The notes under the pieces are model-generated. The model searched no databases. It saw only the letters and a list, made by a program, of their open reading frames with translations, and had not been told where the DNA came from. A DNA stretch of 13,152 nt from assembly GCA_903826715.1 (NCBI GenBank), contig CAIKFN010000052.1:1-13152 (forward strand). Direction: 5' to 3'. Position 1 is the first letter of the stretch, and each line of letters opens with the position of its first letter. Of the stretch, positions 7,069 through 13,048 are shown piece after piece. Both the position numbers and the translations under genes were made by a program. Source of the DNA: an uncultured Actinomycetes bacterium (GTDB lineage Bacteria > Actinomycetota > Acidimicrobiia > Acidimicrobiales > RAAP-2).

Positions 7069-8559
7069 ATGTCAAACCAAGAAGTTGAAGGTCCATTTGG
7101 CGTACCAGTGCCAAAATCACAGGAGCAATCAGAACTACGCCACGAAGAGTTAAGTCTTTTCGATTCAACGGCTATTGCGGTTTCATCAGTTGCACCTGCG
7201 TATTCAATTGCATCGACGCTGTCGGCGGTCTTCCTGATTGCAGGGGTGGGGCTTGCTGGTCCGGCGGTTCTAATAGCTTCTTTCATCCCAGTGATGTTCA
7301 TTGCACTTTCGTATTTTCACTTGAACCGTAAAAATCCAAATTGTGGTGCTAGTTATTCATGGCTAAGCCAAGTTATGCATCCAACCATTGGCTGGTTCAA
7401 CGGCTGGGTACAGGTATGGACTTCGGTGCTCTTTTGCACCACAGCACCACTACTTGCGGGTGGATACACGCTGCAATTCCTTCACTCTGCGTTCAACCTC
7501 GTTAGCGCAAGCACGATTGATAACACTAAAGCCGTTGCTCTCGTTGCAACTATTTGGCTAGCGCTTGTGACGGTGATCTGTATTTACGGAATTAGGTGGA
7601 CAACAAATGCACAGTGGGTCATGGTCATCATTGAATACATCTGCGTAGCGGGATTTTCAATTGGTGGCATTATCAAAGTACTTATTTCGCATCCAGTGCA
7701 CTCGATCAACTTTTCGTTGAGCTGGCTAAATCCTTTGAACATTCATGGCTACAGCGCACTTGCAAGTGGTCTCGCACTTGGTGTGTTCTATTTCTGGGGC
7801 TGGGATACGAGTCTCAATTTGAATGAGGAATCAAAAGACGGCGCACGACTTCCTGGAAAAGCTGGACTCATCTCCATGTGGCTACTTCTTGGAATTTTTG
7901 TTTTAAACACGATTGCTGTACAGATGTTGCTTGGCCCTAAAGCAGTTGGCGCACAAGATGTATCAGTTCTGTTTTATTTTGGCCAACAATTATTTGGCAA
8001 GTGGGCGAGCTACCTGATGATATTTGCCGTACTCACGTCAACAGTTGCTACTACCCAGACAACGGTACTTCCAGCTGCACGAATTACATATTCCATGGCT
8101 CGCGATGGTGTGTGGCCTAAGTTTTTTGGTCGAATTCATCCGAAGTTCCAGACTCCTGCAATGGGAACGATTGTTGTTGCGCTACTTAGTTTTGCTGGAA
8201 TTATTTTGACAACATTCTCAAGTTCGAGCTCAAACGTATTTAACAATCTTGTTGCCAACATTGGAGTTCTCGTGGCGTTCTACTACGGCTTTACAGGCAT
8301 AGCCTGTGCGTGGGCATTTAGAAAGACTCTTGGGCAAAAGTTCAGGTCGAATGTCACTATGGTTTACCTTCCCTTTATTGGAGGAGTTTCACTACTCTTT
8401 GTTTGCTACCAGGTGATGATTAGTGGAGGGTCGACTGCTTTGCCGGACATAATTGTTTTGGCATCTGGCATTCCATTTCTAATGTTCACTATGTTTAAAA
8501 CACGTGGGAAAACTAACTTCTTTAAGCAGCCTCGTGTTGCCTACGACACAATCGATTAA
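7069..8559 (+). CDS. APC-family amino acid/amine permease
   Basis: This 496-residue cytoplasmic-membrane transporter has roughly 12 hydrophobic segments after a polar N-terminal tail of about 30 residues. The LSLFDSTAIAVSSVAPAYS entry helix and the NPNCGASYSWLS loop (89-100) followed by GWFNGW are characteristic of the amino acid-polyamine-organocation superfamily. A motif FYFWGWDTSLNLNEESKD marks the middle unwound-helix region. Uptake by proton symport is typical of the family. Its position between an aminobutyraldehyde dehydrogenase and alanine dehydrogenase suggests it imports the amine degraded by the locus, or GABA/alanine; sequence alone does not fix the substrate. The start has only a weak purine-rich AAGAGA far upstream, as expected for an internal operon gene. 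Confidence 0.9.
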   Translation: MSNQEVEGPFGVPVPKSQEQSELRHEELSLFDSTAIAVSSVAPAYSIASTLSAVFLIAGVGLAGPAVLIASFIPVMFIALSYFHLNRKNPNCGASYSWLSQVMHPTIGWFNGWVQVWTSVLFCTTAPLLAGGYTLQFLHSAFNLVSASTIDNTKAVALVATIWLALVTVICIYGIRWTTNAQWVMVIIEYICVAGFSIGGIIKVLISHPVHSINFSLSWLNPLNIHGYSALASGLALGVFYFWGWDTSLNLNEESKDGARLPGKAGLISMWLLLGIFVLNTIAVQMLLGPKAVGAQDVSVLFYFGQQLFGKWASYLMIFAVLTSTVATTQTTVLPAARITYSMARDGVWPKFFGRIHPKFQTPAMGTIVVALLSFAGIILTTFSSSSSNVFNNLVANIGVLVAFYYGFTGIACAWAFRKTLGQKFRSNVTMVYLPFIGGVSLLFVCYQVMISGGSTALPDIIVLASGIPFLMFTMFKTRGKTNFFKQPRVAYDTID

Positions 8560-8581
8560 TGACTAGAAAGGATCATCGAGA

Positions 8582-9700
8582 ATGATCATCGGCGTTCCGA
8601 AGGAAATTAAGAAGGATGAAGGTCGTGTTGCTGTGACCCCAGAGGGGGCACTCGCATTTGCAAAAGCGGGCCACGAAGTACTCATTGAAAAGAGCGCGGG
8701 GAGTGGTTCGGGAATTACCGATGAGCAGTACATCGCAGCTGGAGCCAAAATTATTGACTCGGCTGACGACGTATGGGCAGCTTCTGACATGGTTATGAAA
8801 GTGAAAGAACCAGTCGCTGCTGAATACCATCGACTGAGTCTCCGCAATAATCAGGTTCTCTTTACGTATCTTCACCTCGCATCAGGCCGCGAGTGCACCG
8901 AAGCGCTTCTAGCGGCTGGCAACGTTGCAATTGCGTATGAAACAGTGCGTCTCCCAGATAATGCACTACCACTTCTTCGCCCCATGAGTGAAGTAGCTGG
9001 TCGCATGGCACCAATGGTCGCAACTCATCACTTAATGGCCCCTCACGGGGGAAGCGGAAAATTGATTAGTGGGGTCAATGGGGTAGAACCTGCAAACGTT
9101 GTTGTCATCGGTGCAGGGATTTCGGGTTTCGAGTCAACTCTTATTGCTCACGGCATGCAGGCCCATGTAACTGTGCTCGACCGCGACCAAGCACGACTTG
9201 ATTACGTGAATACGTATTTTAAGGGAGAAGTAAAAACTGTTCTATCTGATGCAGCCTCACTTGAGGCGGCCTGCCTTAGTGCTGACATTGTTATCGGTGC
9301 AGTGCTCGTTGTAGGTGCAAAGGCTCCAAAACTTGTGAGTAATGAACTGATTTCTCGCATGAAAAAGGGATCTGTTCTTGTTGACATCGCGGTTGATCAA
9401 GGTGGTTGCTTTGAAGCAACACATGCAACAACTCACTCTGAGCCAACCTTTAAGGTCGCCAATTCAATTCTTTACTGTGTAGCCAACATGCCTGGTGCCG
9501 TTCCGTACACATCAACGTACGCACTCGTGCACGCAACGCTTCCGTATGCGCTGAACCTGGCAAACAATGGGTGGAAGTCTGCGGTCATGAGCGATGACGC
9601 ACTTGCAGAAGGTGTGAACATCGTTAACGGCAAACTCACGTACGAGTCAGTTGCTGAAGCGCTAGGTCTTGTCTACACCCCACTCAGCGAACTTCTATAA
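8582..9700 (+). CDS. ald: Alanine dehydrogenase
   Basis: This 372-residue cytoplasmic enzyme interconverts L-alanine plus NAD+ and pyruvate, ammonium and NADH. The N-terminus MIIGVPKEIKKDEGRVAVTP is the family hallmark. Substrate and catalytic residues are visible: R15, K75 in VMKVKEP, H98 in FTYLHLASG (shifted by two from the usual H96 by a small insertion) and the aspartate in VDIAVDQGG (about 272). The NAD loop is VIGAGISG (about 178-185), one small-residue change from the common GAGTAG. AAAGGA 9 nt upstream supports the start. It lies 22 bp after the permease and is probably in the same transcript. In this context it likely burns alanine made by the pyruvate-dependent aminotransferase, regenerating the acceptor. 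Its TAA touches the stop of the converging small gene. Confidence 0.95.
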   Translation: MIIGVPKEIKKDEGRVAVTPEGALAFAKAGHEVLIEKSAGSGSGITDEQYIAAGAKIIDSADDVWAASDMVMKVKEPVAAEYHRLSLRNNQVLFTYLHLASGRECTEALLAAGNVAIAYETVRLPDNALPLLRPMSEVAGRMAPMVATHHLMAPHGGSGKLISGVNGVEPANVVVIGAGISGFESTLIAHGMQAHVTVLDRDQARLDYVNTYFKGEVKTVLSDAASLEAACLSADIVIGAVLVVGAKAPKLVSNELISRMKKGSVLVDIAVDQGGCFEATHATTHSEPTFKVANSILYCVANMPGAVPYTSTYALVHATLPYALNLANNGWKSAVMSDDALAEGVNIVNGKLTYESVAEALGLVYTPLSELL

Positions 9701-9910
9701 CTAGTTCTTTAAGTACGGACAGTGGCGACATCCACTTGAGCAACATGTCCCTCGAGCAATATGAGCGCTCACGGTAAGCACAGTGAGTCCTGAAGAAGGA
9801 TCGATGTACGAATCACGCCCAGCCGTTACTGCTTGCTCGTGGACGGCAATAATCGTGTCGTAGTCAGGTCGTGATGGCGAGAGTCGAGATGGGTGAGGGC
9901 GCTGAATCAT
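9701..9910 (-). CDS. Small Cys-cluster protein, DUF5522 family
   Basis: This 69-residue protein has an N-terminal HPSRLSPSRPDYDTI motif and a C-terminal cysteine cluster GTCCSSGCRHCPY (C56, C57, C61, C64 plus H63). This two-ended pattern is that of DUF5522, a small family of unknown function. The clustered cysteines suggest metal or Fe-S binding, which is inference. The ATG overlaps the stop of the quinone oxidoreductase by one base (TAATG) and has no ribosome binding site of its own, so the two are probably translationally coupled. It ends directly against the alanine dehydrogenase stop with no spacer. Real coding is supported by the recognisable family motifs despite the small size. Confidence 0.85.
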   Translation of the reverse strand: MIQRPHPSRLSPSRPDYDTIIAVHEQAVTAGRDSYIDPSSGLTVLTVSAHIARGTCCSSGCRHCPYLKN

Positions 9911-10857
9911 TACGAAATACTCAAGATAACTTTCCCGAATTTTCCGCGTTCTGCGAAGAAGTCGTATGCGGCCCCTGCATGTTCAAACGGATATGTTTTG
10001 TTGACGTGCACTTTTAGTTTTCCATTTTGCCAAAGTGGGAGCAGCACCTGATTAACATGAGCGATCACTTCTGCTTTTTCTTCACGTGACCTGGCTCGAA
10101 GTGTTGAACCAGTAAGGGTCGCTCTAGTCCCCATGAAATTTAGAAGGTTGAGTTCAGCAGTGCTTCCGCCGCCGCCAACACCAATGACAACTATTCGTGC
10201 ATGTGGTGCAAGTACATGTTGGGCAGCATTTAAATGTGCGGCTCCAACTAATTCGAGAATTACATTCACCCGTTCAATTGAGGTGACTTCTTCAATAGTG
10301 ATTGTCTGCGAAGCGCCTAGTTTTTTTAGCTGCTCGTGGTGCTCATTAGTTCTGGTGACCGCAATAACGTGTGCACCAAGTGCATGAGCAATCTGGATTG
10401 CCGCTGTTCCAACACCACCTGATGCTCCAGAAATTAGAACACGATCATTTGCAATCATTTTTCCCTGGCGAACAAGCGCGTCAAATGCCGTTGTGAAGGC
10501 CTCGGCGAATCCACCAGCTTCTTCGTACGAAACATTGTCGGGGATAAGAGTTAGATGTTCTGCAGGTACAACACAGTGCGACGACTGAGCGCCACCACCA
10601 ACAATTGCGCACACTCTTTTGTTAAGTAGCGAATGGTCAACACCTTCACCAACGGCAATTACTTCTCCAGCAAGTTCTAGACCTGGAATATCTTGTGGCC
10701 ATCCTGCAGGGGCGGGGTACAGCCCAAGTCGTTGCATCAAGTCAGCCGCATTGAGACCAGCTGCGCGCACCGCAATCAGTACGTCGCCCGCTCCCGGGGC
10801 GGGTGTATCGCGGTCACTGAGGGTGAGTGAACCATTGTCAATTACTACTGATTTCAT
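9910..10857 (-). CDS. NADPH:quinone oxidoreductase-like, MDR superfamily (PIG3/zeta-crystallin type)
   Basis: This 315-residue protein belongs to the zinc-independent branch of medium-chain dehydrogenases. The N-terminal catalytic domain has RAAGLNAADLMQRLGLYPAP (31-50) and IPGLELAGEVIAVGEG (57-72). The NADPH-binding loop GASGGVG is at 144-150, followed by IAHALGAHVIAVTRT. The cysteine and histidine zinc ligands of alcohol dehydrogenases are absent. Family members reduce quinones or enones with NADPH; the substrate here is unknown. The ATG at 10855-10857 has no Shine-Dalgarno, but TAGGCT lies 6 nt upstream, suggesting a leaderless transcript. It is divergent from the peroxidase gene across 52 bp and is followed by the overlapping DUF5522 gene. 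Confidence 0.9.
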   Translation of the reverse strand: MKSVVIDNGSLTLSDRDTPAPGAGDVLIAVRAAGLNAADLMQRLGLYPAPAGWPQDIPGLELAGEVIAVGEGVDHSLLNKRVCAIVGGGAQSSHCVVPAEHLTLIPDNVSYEEAGGFAEAFTTAFDALVRQGKMIANDRVLISGASGGVGTAAIQIAHALGAHVIAVTRTNEHHEQLKKLGASQTITIEEVTSIERVNVILELVGAAHLNAAQHVLAPHARIVVIGVGGGGSTAELNLLNFMGTRATLTGSTLRARSREEKAEVIAHVNQVLLPLWQNGKLKVHVNKTYPFEHAGAAYDFFAERGKFGKVILSIS

Positions 10858-10863
10858 AGGGTC

Positions 10864-10869
10864 AGCCTA
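10864..10869 (-). promoter_or_regulatory. Candidate -10 element (TAGGCT) of a leaderless start
   Basis: Read leftward, TAGGCT is followed by 6 nt and then the ATG at 10857. It matches TANNNT, and TTTGAG lies 16 nt further upstream as a weak -35. No Shine-Dalgarno competes with this reading. Confidence 0.5.
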
Positions 10870-10897
10870 CGGCTGGCGAGGTGGTCTCAAACGCAGT

Positions 10898-10903
10898 TAT
10901 GTT
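10898..10903 (+). promoter_or_regulatory. Candidate -10 element (TATGTT) of a leaderless start
   Basis: TATGTT matches TANNNT and ends 6 nt before the ATG at 10910. There is no Shine-Dalgarno and no clear -35. The ATG inside this stretch (10899) is in another frame and meets TGA at 10911. Confidence 0.4.
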
Positions 10904-10909
10904 GTCGTC

Positions 10910-11389
10910 ATGACTATTTATGACATTGCAGTTAATTCCCTCGATGGCAAGCCATCATCCCTTGGTGCTTTCGCTGGAAAGACCGTACTTGTAGTGAACG
11001 TTGCGTCAAAGTGCGGCCTTACGCCTCAGTACACCGGACTTGAAGCACTTCAAAAGAAGTACGAATCTAAGGGTTTCAGTGTTGTTGGATTTCCATGCAA
11101 CCAATTCCTCGAACAAGAGCCCGGCAATGCCGAAGAAATTCAGACTTTCTGTTCGACAACATACGGTGTGACGTTCCCATTGATGGAAAAGATTGAAGTT
11201 AACGGCGACAACCGTCACCCAATTTATGCAGAGCTCACAAAGGTTGCCGACGCCGAGGGTGTTGACGGAGACATTCGTTGGAACTTCGAAAAGTTCTTGA
11301 TTAGTGCCGATGGATCAGTACAGCGTTTTTCTCCAATGGTGGAACCAGAAGACGCCACGATCATTTCAGCGATTGAAGCATCTCTCTAA
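10910..11389 (+). CDS. Glutathione peroxidase family thiol peroxidase
   Basis: This 159-residue cytoplasmic protein reduces hydroperoxides. The peroxidatic cysteine is C35 in NVASKCGLTPQY (a normal Cys codon, not selenocysteine). The second motif FPCNQFLEQEPG (61-72) carries C63 and the catalytic Q69, and W124-N125 in RWNFEKFL completes the tetrad. C81 in TFCSTTYGVTFP is in the position of the resolving cysteine of thioredoxin-dependent members, so thioredoxin rather than glutathione is the likelier reductant. L67 replaces the usual glycine of NQFG. I chose ATG 10910, which begins MTIYDIAV as usual for the family. The frame stays open upstream to 10619, but that stretch lies antisense within the quinone oxidoreductase gene. 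Its stop overlaps the converging acetyltransferase gene by 3 bases. Confidence 0.95.
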   Translation: MTIYDIAVNSLDGKPSSLGAFAGKTVLVVNVASKCGLTPQYTGLEALQKKYESKGFSVVGFPCNQFLEQEPGNAEEIQTFCSTTYGVTFPLMEKIEVNGDNRHPIYAELTKVADAEGVDGDIRWNFEKFLISADGSVQRFSPMVEPEDATIISAIEASL

Positions 11390-11398
11390 GAGAGTTTT
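11382..11398 (+). terminator. Weak hairpin plus T-run at a convergent gene end
   Basis: CTCTC-TAA-GAGAG followed by TTTT forms a 5-bp stem with a 3-nt loop at the overlapping ends of two converging genes. The loop contains the peroxidase stop codon. It is short for an intrinsic terminator and could be chance. Confidence 0.25.
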
Positions 11399-12294
11399 GC
11401 TTGTAGGCGTACGTAAGTCGAAGTAAATCCATAGTCCAGCCAAAAGGCTTTTGCCTGCACGTTGGTGCTGCGCCAATTCACCTCAGCGAACCTCGCACCT
11501 TCCTGGTGCGCATGATTCAGCGCTTCATCAATTAACGCTGTAGCAATTCCTCGACGTCTATGGTTCTCGAGTACAACTACGTCACTGAGATGAGCAGTTT
11601 CATCGTGTGAACTCCTCCTTGGTGGGAGCGGGAACGAAACGCAGTGTGCAACCGGGTCGCCATCGTTCTCAACAATGAAGTAACTGGTATCAGGGTCTTC
11701 GATTGTTTCAATGAGATCTTCTTCTCTAGAAGCTCTTGAAGCCTCAACATCACCACCTTGGTACTGCTCGAGTAAATCATCGAGTGCGAGTGCAGTAGAT
11801 AAGTCCTGTGGTCCACCGAGGCGAACAACGTATTCATTAGCGAGTGGTCTGGAGCGTAATGCATCAAGTTTCATCACCCCGTGCTCGTGAACTGTTTCAA
11901 ACCCCAAATCCCTCCAAGGCTGAAGTGACGACTCTGTGTTTAGAACCCAAACGAATACTTCGTGTGCTCCTCGAGATTTCCATTCAGTAGACGCAACTTC
12001 ATAAAGTTCTTTTAGATCACTAGGTGAGTCAAATGAAACACCATCAGGGCCAATCCAAACTCCACTTTGCTCGGACGCCCCCTGCAGCACCGCACCATAG
12101 ATGTGCCCGGTGAGGCTTCCTTCGTCGCAGACCCACGTTCCTTCTCGTGCGCCAAATAGTGCCGACTCAAATGCGTCTGCATCAAAGAGGGGGTTAATAA
12201 GAGGATTTTGCTCAGCTTCGTAGCGAAGTCGGTTCGCTACTCGTGACGCAATGAAGCCAATGTCTTCTGCATCGAGATTTCTAATTAATGCCAT
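11386..12294 (-). CDS. Tandem GNAT-family N-acetyltransferase
   Basis: This 302-residue protein has two GNAT-like halves. The C-terminal half (about 155-302) has an acetyl-CoA pyrophosphate-binding motif NHRRRGIATAL (244-254), then LIDEALNHAHQEGARFAEVNW and KAFWLDYGF (282-290). The N-terminal half repeats the later layout (ELYEVASTEWKSRGAHEVFV, then QPWRDLGF at 125-132) but has no R/QxxGxG/A motif, so only the second domain should be catalytic. The family transfers acetyl from acetyl-CoA to an amine; the substrate is unknown. The ATG has no Shine-Dalgarno but has TACGGT 6 nt upstream. It converges with the peroxidase gene and is divergent from the HAD phosphatase. The two-domain form recalls mycothiol synthase in layout only. 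Confidence 0.88.
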   Translation of the reverse strand: MALIRNLDAEDIGFIASRVANRLRYEAEQNPLINPLFDADAFESALFGAREGTWVCDEGSLTGHIYGAVLQGASEQSGVWIGPDGVSFDSPSDLKELYEVASTEWKSRGAHEVFVWVLNTESSLQPWRDLGFETVHEHGVMKLDALRSRPLANEYVVRLGGPQDLSTALALDDLLEQYQGGDVEASRASREEDLIETIEDPDTSYFIVENDGDPVAHCVSFPLPPRRSSHDETAHLSDVVVLENHRRRGIATALIDEALNHAHQEGARFAEVNWRSTNVQAKAFWLDYGFTSTYVRLQAKLS

Positions 12295-12300
12295 GACTTA

Positions 12301-12306
12301 ACCGTA
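12301..12306 (-). promoter_or_regulatory. Candidate -10 element (TACGGT) of a leaderless start
   Basis: Read leftward, TACGGT is followed by 6 nt (TAAGTC) and the ATG at 12294. It fits TANNNT, no Shine-Dalgarno exists, and no clear -35 is seen. It overlaps by two bases the rightward candidate at 12305-12310. Confidence 0.4.
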
Positions 12307-12310
12307 CCGT
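12305..12310 (+). promoter_or_regulatory. Candidate -10 element (TACCGT) for the HAD phosphatase
   Basis: TACCGT fits TANNNT. Transcription would start near 12317, after the ATG at 12315 but about 16 nt before the ATG at 12333, which favours the second start. No -35 is evident. Confidence 0.3.
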
Positions 12311-12332
12311 TTCGATGTGCCAGAGTTGCAGA

Positions 12333-12992
12333 ATGAGTTTGCGTGCAACGTTGTTCGACATGGATGGTCTTTTGATCGATTCAGAGATTCTTTGGCATAA
12401 GGCCGAACTCGAGATATTCCCTTCGCTCGGAGTCTCACTCGATAATGGAGCAGACCGCCAAACTAAGGGAATGTACGTCGAAGAAGTGGTGGCGTTTTGG
12501 TTCTCAAAGCATGCATGGAGTGGACCATCAACTAGTGATGTCACTCAGATGCTGCTTAGCCGCGTTGGTGAACTTGTTGAAAATGAAGGAGTGCTTCTAC
12601 CTGGCGCATTACGTGCAATCGAACTCGCCAGCGAACATGGACCTGTGGCAGTTGCTAGTTCCACACCAACTGCTCTCATTCATCGCTGCCTCGACAATTT
12701 CTCACTTCGTGAAAAATTTGTAAGTATTCATTCTGCTCAGGACGAAGAGTTCGGAAAACCTCACCCAGGGGTATTCATTTCTGCTGCAAAGTCACTTGGC
12801 GTGTCACCGAAAGAGTGCCTGGTTTTTGAAGACTCCGCAGCTGGGGTGCTCGCAGCTAAGGCTGGAAGCATGAGTGTTATTGCGGTGCCCACAAAACAAG
12901 ACCGTGAATTACCAGCCTTCAAACTCGCTGATGTCGTGCTTTCATCGCTGGAAGAACTTTCACCTGCCTGGCTTAGCGCCCGTTTTATCTAA
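12333..12992 (+). CDS. HAD-family sugar phosphatase, YniC/HxpB-like
   Basis: This 219-residue haloacid-dehalogenase-type hydrolase removes phosphate from sugar phosphates. The nucleophile motif FDMDGLLIDSE carries the two aspartates (D9 and D11 from this start). The motif II serine is in VASSTPTALI, the motif III lysine in FGKPHPGVF, and the acidic motif IV is FEDSAAG. The cap segment with AFWFSKHAWSGPS, followed by LLPGALRAIELA, closely follows E. coli YniC (HxpB, a hexitol/2-deoxyglucose-6-phosphate phosphatase) as I remember it. An in-frame ATG at 12315 would add six residues (MCQSCR). I prefer 12333 because the only nearby -10 candidate would start transcription between the two, but neither has a Shine-Dalgarno. 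The substrate is inferred from similarity. Confidence 0.88.
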   Translation: MSLRATLFDMDGLLIDSEILWHKAELEIFPSLGVSLDNGADRQTKGMYVEEVVAFWFSKHAWSGPSTSDVTQMLLSRVGELVENEGVLLPGALRAIELASEHGPVAVASSTPTALIHRCLDNFSLREKFVSIHSAQDEEFGKPHPGVFISAAKSLGVSPKECLVFEDSAAGVLAAKAGSMSVIAVPTKQDRELPAFKLADVVLSSLEELSPAWLSARFI

Positions 12993-13019
12993 ACGGTTCT
13001 CTGCAGTCGTTCTGGTTAG

Positions 13020-13025
13020 TACGAT
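13020..13025 (+). promoter_or_regulatory. Candidate -10 element (TACGAT) for ileS
   Basis: TACGAT fits TANNNT and would start transcription near 13032, giving a leader of about 17 nt containing the ribosome binding site. The -35 position (12997-13002, TTCTCT) is weak. Only 56 bp separate the phosphatase stop from ileS. Confidence 0.35.
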
Positions 13026-13038
13026 TAGGTGATTATTT

Positions 13039-13045
13039 AAGGAGA
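13039..13045 (+). promoter_or_regulatory. Ribosome binding site of ileS
   Basis: AAGGAGA is the strongest Shine-Dalgarno in the window. It sits just upstream of the GTG at 13049 and identifies that non-ATG start. Confidence 0.75.
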
Positions 13046-13048
13046 CCC

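Noticed and set aside
6831..7301. 156-codon antisense frame across the aldehyde dehydrogenase/permease junction
   Set aside because: No recognisable domain or ribosome binding site; both sense genes are well supported.
9690..9710. Bidirectional terminator between ald and the DUF5522 gene (AACTAGTT palindrome)
   Set aside because: It is a 4-bp arm palindrome with no loop and spans both stop codons; too weak to call.
10619..10909. 97-codon N-terminal extension of the peroxidase frame
   Set aside because: It lies antisense within the quinone reductase gene, lacks a signal-peptide or domain pattern, and the family starts at MTIYDIAV.
11006..11218. Possible selenocysteine in the glutathione peroxidase-like protein
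   Set aside because: The peroxidatic position is an ordinary TGC cysteine codon; no in-frame TGA is present.
11386..12294. Mycothiol synthase (MshD) for the tandem GNAT protein
   Set aside because: Only the two-domain layout agrees; I see no MshD-specific motif, and no other mycothiol gene is nearby.
12993..13048. T-box riboswitch upstream of ileS, common in actinobacteria
   Set aside because: Only 56 nt separate the genes, with no T-box UGGN core, specifier stem or anti-sequestrator pattern visible.
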